Positions 53,762 through 63,582 of a stretch of 64,000 nucleotides of DNA are shown piece after piece. The notes under the pieces were generated by a model that did not search any database, was not told the origin of the DNA, and saw nothing but the letters and a program-made list of their open reading frames with translations. Location of the stretch: the NCBI GenBank assembly GCA_023422955.1, contig JAFAGG010000004.1, positions 19,483 through 83,482 of the forward strand, given 5' to 3'. The position numbers and the translations under genes were made by a program. How positions within the stretch are numbered: position 1 is the first letter of the stretch; each line of letters begins with the position of its first letter. Source of the DNA: Pseudomonadota bacterium. GTDB lineage: Bacteria; Pseudomonadota; Gammaproteobacteria; Burkholderiales; Burkholderiaceae_D.

Positions 53762-55363
53762 TTATTGCATCGCCGCTTGGTCGCGGTCCAGCGTGGAGTA
53801 AGTGGAGGCGGCGAGCAGGCGCTGCGTGTAGGGATGGGATGGTTGCGACAGCACTGCTTCCGCCGTGCCGCTTTCCACCACCTTGCCATCTTTCATGACC
53901 ATCACGCGATGCGCCATGGCGCGTATCACGGCCAGGTCGTGGCTGATGAAAATATAGGCAAGTCCATATTTTCGCTGCAGCTCTGCCAGCAGGTGAAGAA
54001 CCTGCTGCTGCACTGACACGTCCAGCGATGAGGTAGGTTCGTCCAGCAGGATAAGCGCCGGCTTCAGCACCAGCGCGCGGGCAATCGCGATGCGCTGGCG
54101 CTGGCCGCCCGAAAATTCATGCGGATAGCGCGACATCATGGGCGGCGCAAGCCCCACCTCGGTCATCGCATCCGCCACGGCCTGGCGCAGTTCATCCTTG
54201 CTCAAATGTGCCTGATGCAGTTCCAGCCCTTCGCCTATGATCTGCTCAATGGTGCGGCGCGGCGACAGCGAGGCAAACGGGTCCTGGAACACGACCTGCA
54301 TTTTTGAACGCAGAGGCCGCACTTCATTGGCATGCATGTCGGTCAGCGCATGCTGCTCAAAATGCACTGCTCCTTCTACCTGTGCTGAAGAGAGGCGCAG
54401 CAGCGCCATGCCCAGCGTCGATTTTCCGGAACCGGATTCGCCGACGACGCCCACGGTTTCGCCGGGCCTTAGCGCAAGGTTCACCTTATCGACCGCGACG
54501 AAGGGATCTTTCCCGAACCATCCCTTGCGTATCCAGAAAGTGCAGCGCAGGTTCTCCGTCTGCATCAAAGGATCGGATTTTTCATCAGGGGATGACACGA
54601 TGCGTTCCGGATGACTGGCCAAGAGCTTGCGCGTATAAGGTTCGCGTGGATTGGAAAATAGTTCGGGCGTGGTCGTGGTTTCTATCAGCCTGCCCTTCTC
54701 CATCACGCCCACGCGGTCCGCGAAATGGCGTACCAGGTTCAGGTCATGCGTGATCATCAGCACGGCCATATCGTGTTCGCGCTGCAGCTGGTTCAGCAAT
54801 TCCAGTATCTGCACCTGTATCGTCACATCCAGCGCCGTGGTCGGCTCGTCGGCGATCAGCAGCTTGGGCTTGCAGGCCAGCGCCATGGCAATCATCGCCC
54901 GCTGCCGCTGCCCGCCGGACAACTGGTGCGGATAAGACAAGGCGCGACGCGCGGGCTCCGGTATGCCGGTCTTGTCCAGCAAATCCACCGCGCATAGTGC
55001 CGCCTGTTTCGCGCTCAGCGCTTCATGCAGCATCAGCACTTCCGCGATCTGATTGCCGATCGTGAACAGCGGATTAAGCGCCGTCATCGGCTCCTGGAAA
55101 ATCATCGCGATATCCTTGCCGCGAATGCCGCGCATCTGGCGCTCGCTGCGCTTCAGGATGTCTTCGCCTTCGAACAGGATCTGTCCGGCATAACGCGCAT
55201 CGTTATTCAATTGAAGCAGCGCCAGCGATGTTACGGTTTTGCCGGAACCGGATTCGCCCACCAGCGCAAATTTCTCTCCGGGTACGATGGAAAAACTCAC
55301 ATCATCGACCACGGTGTTGTCGCCGAACGCGACGCGCAGATTGCGCACATCGAGCAGGCTCAT
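53762..55363 (-). CDS. yejF: YejF, peptide ABC transporter ATP-binding protein (fused pair of ATPase domains)
   Basis: The energy subunit of an oligopeptide/microcin C-type importer. The 533-residue product has two complete ABC domains: Walker A GESGSGKT, signature LSGGQRQR and Walker B LLIADEPT in the first half, and [16 protein letters not shown] and LILLDEPT in the second. The ATG at 55363 has GAGGAGGAAG upstream and overlaps the yejE stop (ATGA). It is the last transporter gene of yejA-B-E-F. Confidence 0.96.
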   Translation of the reverse strand: MSLLDVRNLRVAFGDNTVVDDVSFSIVPGEKFALVGESGSGKTVTSLALLQLNNDARYAGQILFEGEDILKRSERQMRGIRGKDIAMIFQEPMTALNPLFTIGNQIAEVLMLHEALSAKQAALCAVDLLDKTGIPEPARRALSYPHQLSGGQRQRAMIAMALACKPKLLIADEPTTALDVTIQVQILELLNQLQREHDMAVLMITHDLNLVRHFADRVGVMEKGRLIETTTTPELFSNPREPYTRKLLASHPERIVSSPDEKSDPLMQTENLRCTFWIRKGWFGKDPFVAVDKVNLALRPGETVGVVGESGSGKSTLGMALLRLSSAQVEGAVHFEQHALTDMHANEVRPLRSKMQVVFQDPFASLSPRRTIEQIIGEGLELHQAHLSKDELRQAVADAMTEVGLAPPMMSRYPHEFSGGQRQRIAIARALVLKPALILLDEPTSSLDVSVQQQVLHLLAELQRKYGLAYIFISHDLAVIRAMAHRVMVMKDGKVVESGTAEAVLSQPSHPYTQRLLAASTYSTLDRDQAAMQ

Positions 55364-56463
55364 GACTTCCTCCTCACATCCATCGCATTGCGCAAGGCGT
55401 CGCCGATATTGGTCAGCAGGAACAACATGATGGTCAGCACCATGAAAGTGGAAAGCGCAATCCACCAGGCTTCGAGATTGCCCTTGCCCTGCGCCAGCAG
55501 TTCGCCCAGGCTGGGCGTCGGCGGCGGTACGCCGAGGCCGAGAAAATCCAGGCTGGTCAGGCTGACAATGGCGGCGCTCATGCGGAAAGGCAGGAAGGTA
55601 ATCACCGGCGTCAGGCTGTTGGGCAGCACATGGCGCCAGATGATCTGGCTATTGGACAAGCCCAGCGCGCGCGCGGCCTGCACATATTCGAGATTGCGGT
55701 TGCGCAGGAATTCCGCGCGCACATAATCGGACAAACCCATCCAGCCGAACAGCGACAACAGCACCAGCAGCAAAAGCAGGCTGGGCTGGAAGATGGAGGC
55801 AAAGATGATCAGCAGGTACAACTCGGGCATGGAGCCCCAGATTTCCATGAAGCGCTGGAAGAAAAGATCGGTGCGGCCAGCGAAGTAGCCCTGTATTGCA
55901 CCGGTGATCATGCCGAGCAACACGCCGGTAATCGTCAGCGCCAGCCCGAACAGCACCGAGATGCGAAAGCCGTACAGCAGGCGGGCGAATACATCGCGGC
56001 CGCGGTCGTCGGTGCCGAGCCAGTTCTCGCTACTGGGCGGCGCAGGATTAGGCTCGGGCGCGAAGTAATTCAGCGTGTCGTAGCTGTAGCGGTTGATCGG
56101 ATAGAGCGCGAAATTTCCCTCCCTGTCGAACTGCTCTTGGATGAAAGGATCGAGATAATCGGCCGGTGTTTCGAAGTCGCCGCCGAAAGCCTTTTCGGAA
56201 TACGTGGTCACCATCGGGAACATCCATTGCCCGTTGTAGCGCACCACCAGCGGCTTGTCGTTCGACACGACCTCGGCCAGCAGGCTGAAGACGAACAGGA
56301 TGGAAAAAAGGATCAGGCTCCAGTAACCGCGGCGATTGGATTTGAAACGCTGCCAGATGCGGCGGCCGGGCGTGAGGGATGCCGAATTCGGCGCACTCGG
56401 CGCAACAGCAGACGCTGCGGGCGCAGTAGCGATGTCGGCAGGAGAAGCGGGTACGGTGCTCAT
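55360..56463 (-). CDS. yejE: YejE, peptide ABC transporter permease
   Basis: A 367-residue inner-membrane permease of the OppC type with an extended N-terminus, a periplasmic domain before the core, and six helices. The EAA-like loop reads YVQAARALGLSNSQIIWRHVLPN. NWLGTDDRGRDVFARLLYG is typical of YejE. It overlaps both neighbours by four bases. Confidence 0.95.
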   Translation of the reverse strand: MSTVPASPADIATAPAASAVAPSAPNSASLTPGRRIWQRFKSNRRGYWSLILFSILFVFSLLAEVVSNDKPLVVRYNGQWMFPMVTTYSEKAFGGDFETPADYLDPFIQEQFDREGNFALYPINRYSYDTLNYFAPEPNPAPPSSENWLGTDDRGRDVFARLLYGFRISVLFGLALTITGVLLGMITGAIQGYFAGRTDLFFQRFMEIWGSMPELYLLIIFASIFQPSLLLLLVLLSLFGWMGLSDYVRAEFLRNRNLEYVQAARALGLSNSQIIWRHVLPNSLTPVITFLPFRMSAAIVSLTSLDFLGLGVPPPTPSLGELLAQGKGNLEAWWIALSTFMVLTIMLFLLTNIGDALRNAMDVRRKS

Positions 56464-57524
56464 CGATTCAGGCTTTCGAATTGCAGGCGCGGGTCCGCCC
56501 AGACATAACAGAGATCGCCGATCAGTTTCACCACCAGGCCGATCAGCGTGAAGAGATACAGCGTGCCCATCACCACCGGATAATCGCGCCGTATCACCGA
56601 CTCATACGACAACAGGCCCAGACCATCCAGCGAGAACAGGGTTTCTATCAGCAGGCTGCCGGCGAAGAAGGCGCCGATGAAAGCGGCGGGAAAACCAGTG
56701 ACCAGCGGAATCAGCGCATTGCGAAATACATGCTTGTACAGCACCTTTTTCTCATCCAGCCCCTTGGCGCGCGCGGTCAGCACATACTGCTTGCGGATTT
56801 CTTCGAGAAAAGTGTTCTTGGTCAGCATGGTCATCACGGCAAACGAGCCGGCCACCGAAGCAATCACCGGCAGCGTGATATGCCACAGGTAATCGACCAC
56901 CTTGCCGAACATCGACAGCTGCTCCCAGTCGTCCGAGGTCAGGCCGCGCAGCGGGAACCATTGTAGGAAAGTGCCGCCGCCGAACAGCACCAGCAGCAGC
57001 ACGCCCAGCACGAAACCCGGTATCGAATAGCCGATCAGCACCACCATGCTGGATACCACATCGAAGCGGCTGCCTTCGCGCACCGCCTTGGCAACGCCCA
57101 GCGGCAATGAAATGAGATAGGTCAGCACGAAGGTCCACATGCCCAGCGTGATCGACACCGGCATCTTGGATTTCACCAGCTCCCACACATCCTTGTGATG
57201 ATAAAAGCTCTGGCCGAGGTCGAAGCTGGCAAAGCCCTTCAGCATCTGCCAGTAGCGCTCATGCGTCGGCTTGTCGAAGCCGTACAGCTTCTTGATTTCC
57301 TCGACCTGCTGCGCATCCAGTCCCTGTCGTCCGCGATAGTCGGCCCCACCACCGCCACCGCTGGCCTCGCCGACTGCGCCGACATGGCCTCGCATTTCCA
57401 GCATCATCTGCTCCACCGGACCGCCGGGCACGAACTGGATCACGATGAAGGTGATCGTGATCACGCCCAGCAGGGTCGGTAGCATCAGCAGCAGGCGCTT
57501 GGCAATATATGACCAAAGATTCAT
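56460..57524 (-). CDS. yejB: YejB, peptide ABC transporter permease
   Basis: A 354-residue permease of the OppB type. The N-terminus IAKRLLLMLPTLLGVITITF, the YejB-type long loop (GGADYRGRQGLDAQQVEEIK) and the EAA loop region LTARAKGLDEKKVLYKHVFRN are all present. It overlaps yejE by four bases. It is separated from yejA by a repeat block. Confidence 0.95.
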   Translation of the reverse strand: MNLWSYIAKRLLLMLPTLLGVITITFIVIQFVPGGPVEQMMLEMRGHVGAVGEASGGGGGADYRGRQGLDAQQVEEIKKLYGFDKPTHERYWQMLKGFASFDLGQSFYHHKDVWELVKSKMPVSITLGMWTFVLTYLISLPLGVAKAVREGSRFDVVSSMVVLIGYSIPGFVLGVLLLVLFGGGTFLQWFPLRGLTSDDWEQLSMFGKVVDYLWHITLPVIASVAGSFAVMTMLTKNTFLEEIRKQYVLTARAKGLDEKKVLYKHVFRNALIPLVTGFPAAFIGAFFAGSLLIETLFSLDGLGLLSYESVIRRDYPVVMGTLYLFTLIGLVVKLIGDLCYVWADPRLQFESLNR

Positions 57525-57558
57525 GAATGGACTTTCGTTCTGCTCTGTATGGTTTTGA

Positions 57559-57802
57559 TTCCCTACCCTTCAAGGAGAGGGGTAGGGGTGAAGCAAGGGT
57601 AAGCAGGCAGCGATACTCTGCGCTCAGGCTCCCTCCCCTTCAAGGGGAGGGTCAGGGTGGGGATGGGTTCAAACAATCTGCATAAGAAACCCATCCCCAT
57701 CCCAACCATTCCACTGCGCCGCTGGTAGGCGGCTTAGATTCGGTCGGCGCGAAGCAGTGCTTCGCGAAACCCCGCCCTCATCCCCTTGAAGGGGAAGGAG
57801 TC
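57559..57802. repeat. REP-like inverted repeat mosaic, copy 2
   Basis: Between yejA and yejB lies a longer relative of the 42028-42126 block. The unit CCCTCCCCTTCAAGGGG and the following stretch at 57630-57669 match 42029-42068 with about one change. A degenerate unit (CCCTACCCTT...) precedes it at 57560-57587. Inside the right part an extra segment carries the hairpin GCGAAGCA-G-TGCTTCGC at 57749-57765, and the block closes with CCCCTTGAAGGGG. Confidence 0.88.
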
Positions 57803-57808
57803 TAAAAA

Positions 57809-59608
57809 TCACCGCCGCGGATTAGCCTCCCACCAAGTCGACATGATGTAAGGATCGGCAGAATAATATAACGGCAGTTTTTCCGGCATGCCGAAGCGGT
57901 TCCAGTACGCGACGCGGTGCAGGCTGGAGAACCAGTGCGGCACGACGATGTGCTTGTGCAGCAATACGCGGTCCAGGGCTTTCGCAGCCGCCAGCAAATC
58001 CTTGCGGGATTCAGCCATCACCAGTTTCCCCACCAGCTTGTCGACCGCCGGCTCCTTCAGGCCGAAGTAGTTGCTCGATCCCTTCTGGTCTGCGGCTTTC
58101 GAGCCGAACATGTCGAACAGTTCATTGCCGGGCACCACCACGTCCGGGAAGCGCATGCTCATCATGTCGAAGTCGTAATCTTCCAGGCGTTTCTGCACCA
58201 GCGCGAAATCGGCAGTGCGCTGGGTGACCTGTATGCCGAGTTTTTCCAGGTTGCGCACATACACGCTGATCACGCGCGACATGCTGCCCTGGTCGTCCAG
58301 GATCTCAAAGCGGAAAGCTTCGCCCTTGGCATTGCGCAAGGCGCCATCGCGGTATTCCCATCCCGCCTCGCGCAGCAACTCCACGGCCTGCAGCAGGTTC
58401 TGCCGCAAGGAAGCCGGCGCATCCGTCGAGGGTGGCAGCGGCGCGGGGCCGAATACCGCCGGATCGAGCTGCTTGCGCATCGGCTCCAGCAAGCGCAGTT
58501 CTTCTTCCGTGGGCAGGCCGGTCGCCGCCATTTCGCTGTTGGCGAAGAAGGAGTAAAGCCGCTCATACTGGTTGTAGAACAGCTGCCGGTTCATCCATTC
58601 GAAATCCAGCGCCAATGCCAGCGCCCTTCTGACCCGCACATCCTGGAATACCGGCCGGCGCAGGTTCATCATGAAACCCTGCATGCCCGCGCCGTTGGCA
58701 TGCTTGAATTCGTGCTTGATGATTTCGCCGCTGCGGAATTTCGCGCCGGTATAACTGCGGGACCAGCTCTTGGCGCGGTACTCCACGTTCACATCGAAGT
58801 CGCCGGCCTTGAACGCTTCCAGCCGCGCCATGTCATCCGAGTACAGGCGGAAGTAAATGCGCTCGAAGTTGTACATGCCCTTGCGCGAGGGAAGATTGCG
58901 CGCCCAGTAGTCGGGATTCAGGCGGTAGGTGACGGAACGGCCCACATCGTAACGGTCGATCAGATAAGGACCGCTGGCAACCGGCGCCGTCAGCTGAATG
59001 CGATCGAAGTCCGTGCCCTCACCCCACTTGCGCGAAAACACCGGCATGTTGCCGACCACCAGCGGCAGTTCGCGGTTCAGCGTACGGAAGTCGAAACGCA
59101 CGGTGCGCTCGTTGAGCACCGTCACGCCCTTCACATCCGCATAGACGGACTTGAAGTAAGGTGCACCCTTGTCCAGCAGGATATCGAAGGAGTACTTGAC
59201 GTCGGCCGCCAGCACCGGGTCGCCATTATTGAAGCGCGCTTTCGGGTTGAGGCGGAACGTCATGGACATGCGGTCCGGCGCCAGCGCCATGTCTTCGGCC
59301 AGCAGGCCGTACATGGTTGCCACCTCATCCTGAGCCTGGGTGGCGAGCGATTCGAACATCAGCCCCAGGCCGGGCGCGGACACGCCGCGCAAAGAAAACG
59401 GATTGAACTTGTCGAAGCTGGTGCTGCGGCTGGGATTGGCCAGATAGAGGTCGCCGCCCTTGGGAGCGGCCGGATTCACATAATCGAAATGCGTGAAGTC
59501 GGAAGGATATTTCGGCTCGTCGTATTGGGAAAAAGCGTGGGCGGCGAATGCCGTGCCGCTGATTGCCACTCCGCTTGCCAGAAACAGGGAAACAAGAAAT
59601 TTGACCAT
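57809..59608 (-). CDS. yejA: YejA, periplasmic peptide-binding protein
   Basis: The solute receptor of the Yej importer (SBP_bac_5 family). The 599-residue precursor has a signal peptide (about 1-22, ending FAAHA) and the family pattern near the start: FTHFDYVNPAAPKGGDLYL, then GLLAEDMALAPDRMSMTFRL and GAGMQGFMMNLRRPVFQDVR. The ATG has AAGG upstream. It heads the operon and is divergent from fabI. Confidence 0.95.
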   Translation of the reverse strand: MVKFLVSLFLASGVAISGTAFAAHAFSQYDEPKYPSDFTHFDYVNPAAPKGGDLYLANPSRSTSFDKFNPFSLRGVSAPGLGLMFESLATQAQDEVATMYGLLAEDMALAPDRMSMTFRLNPKARFNNGDPVLAADVKYSFDILLDKGAPYFKSVYADVKGVTVLNERTVRFDFRTLNRELPLVVGNMPVFSRKWGEGTDFDRIQLTAPVASGPYLIDRYDVGRSVTYRLNPDYWARNLPSRKGMYNFERIYFRLYSDDMARLEAFKAGDFDVNVEYRAKSWSRSYTGAKFRSGEIIKHEFKHANGAGMQGFMMNLRRPVFQDVRVRRALALALDFEWMNRQLFYNQYERLYSFFANSEMAATGLPTEEELRLLEPMRKQLDPAVFGPAPLPPSTDAPASLRQNLLQAVELLREAGWEYRDGALRNAKGEAFRFEILDDQGSMSRVISVYVRNLEKLGIQVTQRTADFALVQKRLEDYDFDMMSMRFPDVVVPGNELFDMFGSKAADQKGSSNYFGLKEPAVDKLVGKLVMAESRKDLLAAAKALDRVLLHKHIVVPHWFSSLHRVAYWNRFGMPEKLPLYYSADPYIMSTWWEANPRR

Positions 59609-59900
59609 TCGCTGCCTTATTCGATCGGCGTCGCCGAGAATGAGTTCTTGAGCCTCATAGTGTGGCTATTGTACAGAAACAGGTTTTGCGCAGGCCCAGC
59701 GACGCCCCGGATTTGCGACACCGGCACGTGCTTTGACTGGTCAAAAACTTGCCGAGCTTGCGGAGTATCCCTACAATCTTGCCCATTCTGGATGCAGGGC
59801 CGCGGGCTTTGCCTCCTCATATTCATGCCGGTGCGCAGCACAAGGGTTATCAATTCAGCCCCTCAACGCGCCGTTTCAACAAGACCTCTCTGGAGTCGCT

Positions 59901-60692
59901 ATGGCATTTCTGCAAGGCAAAAAAATCCTTCTTACCGGTTTGCTGTCGAACCGCTCCATCGCCTACGGTATTGCCAAGGCTTGCCATCGCGAAGGCGCCG
60001 AACTGGCCTTCACCTATGTCGGCGACCGTTTCAAGGACCGCATTACGGAGTTTGCCAAGGAATTCAACAGCGAGCTGATCTTCGATTGCGACGTCGGCAA
60101 CGATGAGCAAATCGCCAAAGTATTTGAAGACTTGGGCAAGAGCTGGAACCAACTCGACGGTCTGGTGCATGCCATCGGATTCGCACCGCGCGAAGCGATT
60201 GCCGGCGACTTCCTGGATGGCATTTCGCGTGAAGGCTTCCGCATCGCCCACGACATTTCCGCCTACAGCTTCCCGGCCATGGCCAAAGCCTCCCGCGGCA
60301 TGCTCAGCCCCAATGCCTCGCTGCTGACCCTGAGCTATCTGGGTGCGATGCGCGCGCTGCCCAGCTATAACACCATGGGCCTGGCCAAGGCATCGCTGGA
60401 AGCCAGTGTGCGCTACATGGCGGCTTCGCTCGGCCCGCAGGGCATACGTGTGAATGGCATTTCCGCCGGCCCGATCAAGACGCTGGCTGCCAGCGGCATC
60501 AAGGACTTCGGCAAAATCCTGAATTTCGTCAAGAACAATGCACCGCTGCGCCGCAATGTGACGATCGAGGAAGTCGGCAATACCGCAGCCTTCCTGCTGT
60601 CCGATCTGTCCAGCGGCATCACCGGTGAAATCACTTATGTCGACGGCGGCTTCTCGCATGTGGTGCCGGGCATGGAAGAAGAACAAGGCTGA
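59901..60692 (+). CDS. fabI: FabI, enoyl-[acyl-carrier-protein] reductase (NADH)
   Basis: Catalyses the last step of each fatty-acid elongation cycle. The 263-residue SDR-fold enzyme has the FabI N-terminus [20 protein letters not shown] and the catalytic residues Tyr146, Tyr156 and Lys163 at the same numbers as E. coli FabI. The ATG at 59901 has GGAG seven bases upstream; upstream in-frame sequence is not conserved. It is a single gene, divergent from yejA. Confidence 0.97.
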   Translation: MAFLQGKKILLTGLLSNRSIAYGIAKACHREGAELAFTYVGDRFKDRITEFAKEFNSELIFDCDVGNDEQIAKVFEDLGKSWNQLDGLVHAIGFAPREAIAGDFLDGISREGFRIAHDISAYSFPAMAKASRGMLSPNASLLTLSYLGAMRALPSYNTMGLAKASLEASVRYMAASLGPQGIRVNGISAGPIKTLAASGIKDFGKILNFVKNNAPLRRNVTIEEVGNTAAFLLSDLSSGITGEITYVDGGFSHVVPGMEEEQG

Positions 60693-60836
60693 TTGCTTCA
60701 CTGTCGCTTCACTGACTCTTCCCTGCCTCTCTTTGCCGGATGCGCCATGCGTATCCGGCTTCTTGTATCGGCCTCATTAAACCGTCAACATTTCTTCAAG
60801 CTTGAAATAAGCGCTGCAGGAAGTCGCGCAACGCGC

Positions 60837-61094
60837 TATAATGCGGCCTGCGCTGCAAATTGCAGCCCACACGTAGTATCAAGCAGCACCGCAAACCTTC
60901 TGCATTTACGAAAAGCCCTCCCGCCTTCTGGTGTCATTGTTACACCGTCCCGGCGCAAAGCTTTGTGCCGAAACCTTTCTGAACCGGTTTCTTTTGTGGT
61001 TTCTTAGCCGTTCCGTTGGTAAGCGTTGCATTTCTTGCGCCTCATGATGTCATCGGAGATGACGCATGGCGCGCCGATTTCACGAAAGTAAATA
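60837..61094 (+). promoter_or_regulatory. Promoter and long 5' leader of the rhlE-type gene
   Basis: A perfect TATAAT at 60837-60842 (no good -35) would give a start near 60849 and a leader of about 245 bases before the ATG at 61095. The leader has pyrimidine-rich and hairpin-forming stretches but no reading frame of note. Long leaders are common on cold-induced helicase genes. The part 60693-60836 shows nothing clear. Confidence 0.5.
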
Positions 61095-62528
61095 ATGACA
61101 TTTGAAGCAATTGGATTACACGCGTCCGTACTCAAAGCCCTGGAAGCCGCTGGCTACACTGCGCCTACCCCGGTGCAAGCCCAGGCGGTTCCGGCTGCGA
61201 TCGAAGGCCGCGATCTGCTGGTATCTTCGCAAACAGGTTCCGGCAAGACTGCAGCTTTCATGCTGCCGGCCTTGCACAAGTTTGCCTCCATGCCGGAGCA
61301 AGCTCCGATGGGCGCCAAGACTCCCAATCAGTCTGCGCAATCCGCACGTTCGCGCGGCGACCGCCCGCGTTTCAAGGCAGCTCAACCTAAAATGCTGGTG
61401 CTGACGCCGACCCGCGAACTCGCGTTGCAAGTCACCGAAGCCACCGACAAGTACGGCACCTTCATGCGTCGCATCAAGGCTGTGTCCATCCTCGGCGGCA
61501 TGCCTTATCCGAAGCAGATGCAACTGCTGTCGCGCAATCCGGAAATCCTGGTGGCCACGCCTGGCCGCCTGATCGATCACATGGATTCCGGCAAGATCGA
61601 TTTCTCGCAACTGGAAATCCTGGTGCTGGACGAAGCCGATCGCATGCTGGACATGGGCTTCATCGAAGACATCGAAAAAATCGTTGCGTCGACGCCGGAA
61701 ACGCGCCAGACCATGCTGTTCTCGGCCACGCTGGATGGCGTAGTCGGCTCCATGGCCCGCCGCATCACCAAAGATCCGCTGGTGATCCAGATCGCCGGCT
61801 CGGCAACCCGCCATGAAAACATCCAGCAGCGCGTGCATTTTGTCGACGACCTGTCGCACAAGAACCGCCTGCTCGACCACCTGCTGCGCGATGTCGCCAT
61901 TGACCAGGCCGTGATCTTCACCGCGACCAAGCGCGATGCCGACATGATCGCCGATCGCCTGACGATCGCCGGTTTTGCCGCTGCCGCACTGCATGGCGAC
62001 ATGCACCAGGGCGCGCGCAATCGCACCCTGAACGGCATGCGCCGCGGCGATGTACGCATCCTGGTTGCCACCGACGTGGCCGCACGCGGCATCGACGTGC
62101 CCGGCATCACTCACGTGGTGAACTACGATCTGCCGAAATTCCCCGAAGATTACGTGCACCGCATCGGCCGTACCGGCCGTGCAGGACGCAACGGCATCGC
62201 GGTCTCGCTGGTTAACCACGCAGAAAACATGCATGTACGCCGCATCGAGCGCTTCACCAAGCAGCCGATTCCTGTCGATATCGTGGAAGGTTTCGAACCC
62301 AAGCGCACGCCGTCGTCTTCGGCACCGCGCTCTAACGCTCGCAAGCCGGGCGGCTGGAAACCGGGCGAAAACCGTCGTCCAGGCAGCAGCAACGGTGCCG
62401 GCAACGGCAATCGTTCCAATGCAGGCGGCCGCACTGGCACCAGCCAGCGCAGCTTCGCCAAACCGGGCGCACCGCGCGGTGAAGGCGGTGCATCGACGGG
62501 TCGTCGTAGCTACGGCAACGACCGTTAA
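61095..62528 (+). CDS. rhlE: DEAD-box ATP-dependent RNA helicase, RhlE type
   Basis: An RNA-unwinding enzyme for ribosome assembly or RNA decay. The 477-residue product has all helicase motifs: the Q motif region TPVQAQAVP, Walker A SQTGSGKT, PTREL, TPGR, DEAD, SAT, and HRIGRTGR. The C-terminal 80 residues form a basic low-complexity tail rich in Gly, Ser, Asn and Arg, as is common in RhlE proteins. A strong terminator follows. Confidence 0.95.
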   Translation: MTFEAIGLHASVLKALEAAGYTAPTPVQAQAVPAAIEGRDLLVSSQTGSGKTAAFMLPALHKFASMPEQAPMGAKTPNQSAQSARSRGDRPRFKAAQPKMLVLTPTRELALQVTEATDKYGTFMRRIKAVSILGGMPYPKQMQLLSRNPEILVATPGRLIDHMDSGKIDFSQLEILVLDEADRMLDMGFIEDIEKIVASTPETRQTMLFSATLDGVVGSMARRITKDPLVIQIAGSATRHENIQQRVHFVDDLSHKNRLLDHLLRDVAIDQAVIFTATKRDADMIADRLTIAGFAAAALHGDMHQGARNRTLNGMRRGDVRILVATDVAARGIDVPGITHVVNYDLPKFPEDYVHRIGRTGRAGRNGIAVSLVNHAENMHVRRIERFTKQPIPVDIVEGFEPKRTPSSSAPRSNARKPGGWKPGENRRPGSSNGAGNGNRSNAGGRTGTSQRSFAKPGAPRGEGGASTGRRSYGNDR

Positions 62529-62550
62529 TCAGCGCTGACTGAAAAAAAGC

Positions 62551-62582
62551 ATGGCCGTCCTGAAAAGGACGGCCATTTTTTA
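62551..62582 (+). terminator. Rho-independent terminator after rhlE
   Basis: An 11-bp perfect stem (ATGGCCGTCCT / AGGACGGCCAT) with a GAAA tetraloop and a T run. Confidence 0.95.
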
Positions 62583-62634
62583 TTACGCAGCATTAACGCA
62601 ATTAAATGGCCATGCTGCGTTGTTTTGGCTTCTG

Positions 62635-62883
62635 TCAGCCGCCCGACGGCCGCCTCGTTTTTCTCACCTTTCCATCTTCTTCGGCCTGTTCCTGCTGATT
62701 GTGCTGCGCCTCCGGTTCAGCGCTGTCCGTTTCCGGGAGCGCATCCTTCAAAGCGGCCTGCAGTATTTCAAATACGAGTTCGTTATTCGTCGCGATATCT
62801 TCAGCCAAACTCTTGCGCGGCAACACTCCCAGTTCGACCGCCTTGCTTACTCCCTTCTCGATCATCTTCTGAGTGATCTGCAT
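62635..62883 (-). CDS. Hypothetical small acidic/basic-tailed protein
   Basis: An 82-residue protein beginning MQITQKMIEKGVSKAVELG, with a helical N-terminal half and a charged Glu/Gln-rich C-terminal half ending in KVRKTRRPSGG. The ATG at 62883 has GGAG six bases upstream; an ORF start 25 codons earlier has no such site. I do not recognise a family with certainty. It is convergent with rhlE. Confidence 0.65.
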   Translation of the reverse strand: MQITQKMIEKGVSKAVELGVLPRKSLAEDIATNNELVFEILQAALKDALPETDSAEPEAQHNQQEQAEEDGKVRKTRRPSGG

Positions 62884-63135
62884 GATGCTCCATGATATTT
62901 GCTTGCATTGAATGACAGCTGCCGGCCAGTTGCCTTGTTTTCCCAGAGCTAACACCAACCATTCCTATCAAAAGCAAGACTGCGCCTATACGACAAGCGT
63001 TTATCTGTATCAAACCAATGAATCCGGACAAGATTGGTCAGCCAGCGGACTGGAAAGAATCGGCTACCGACTGAACTCCAGCGGATGAGCGTATCTAATT
63101 GTCTTCTCAGTCGTTTAGTGATCTCTGAGTCTTGC

Positions 63136-63168
63136 GCCCGCCGCTCGTGAAGCAGGCGGGCTTTTTTT
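63136..63168 (+). terminator. Orphan rho-independent terminator, possible small-RNA end
   Basis: GCCCGCC / GGCGGGC arms with a 12-base loop and seven T residues. No coding gene on the plus strand precedes it within about 600 bases except rhlE, which has its own terminator, so a small RNA in 62960-63168 is possible. Otherwise 62884-63330 is empty. Confidence 0.7.
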
Positions 63169-63330
63169 GATGCTGTGCCTGCCCATCAGTTCTCACACTT
63201 TTGCTCTCAAATGTAGGGAGGCACACAGAAGGTTTGCGCAATCGGCGCCGGATAACCCGGCAAGAGTCCTCTGGCTGCTCCTTATCCCACCGGACTGACG
63301 AAATTGATGCCATCAAGAAATGGAGGCAGC

Positions 63331-63558
63331 ATGAACATCCCGACCTCTTCTTCGCACTTCTTGCATCTATCGCGCAATGCAGGCTCTCCAAAGCGAATTA
63401 TTCCTCCAGAGGGCGGCGAGGATTTTCCCGATGGAGGAAAGCCTGCTCCCTTGCATCCAGGAGATATTTCTCCCGATGCCGATACTGCGACCAGAAAAAA
63501 GAGAGGGGACGGCGAGCGGGTGGAGGACGATGCAGACGATGGTGATGGCGGTGATTAA
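63331..63558 (+). CDS. Possible small acidic protein
   Basis: A 75-codon ORF whose ATG has a strong GGAGG ribosome site six bases upstream. The product is rich in Pro, Gly and Asp (PPEGGEDFPDGGKPAPLHPG) and ends in an Asp/Gly tail; it has no hydrophobic helix. No family is recognised. It may be a true small protein, but composition alone does not decide. Confidence 0.4.
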   Translation: MNIPTSSSHFLHLSRNAGSPKRIIPPEGGEDFPDGGKPAPLHPGDISPDADTATRKKRGDGERVEDDADDGDGGD

Positions 63559-63582
63559 GATGCGCGCTAGTCTATTCGCTGT

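Noticed and set aside
57917..60106. A 729-codon open frame antisense to yejA running into fabI
   Set aside because: Same effect; yejA and fabI are clear in the other frames and the predicted protein has no recognisable feature.
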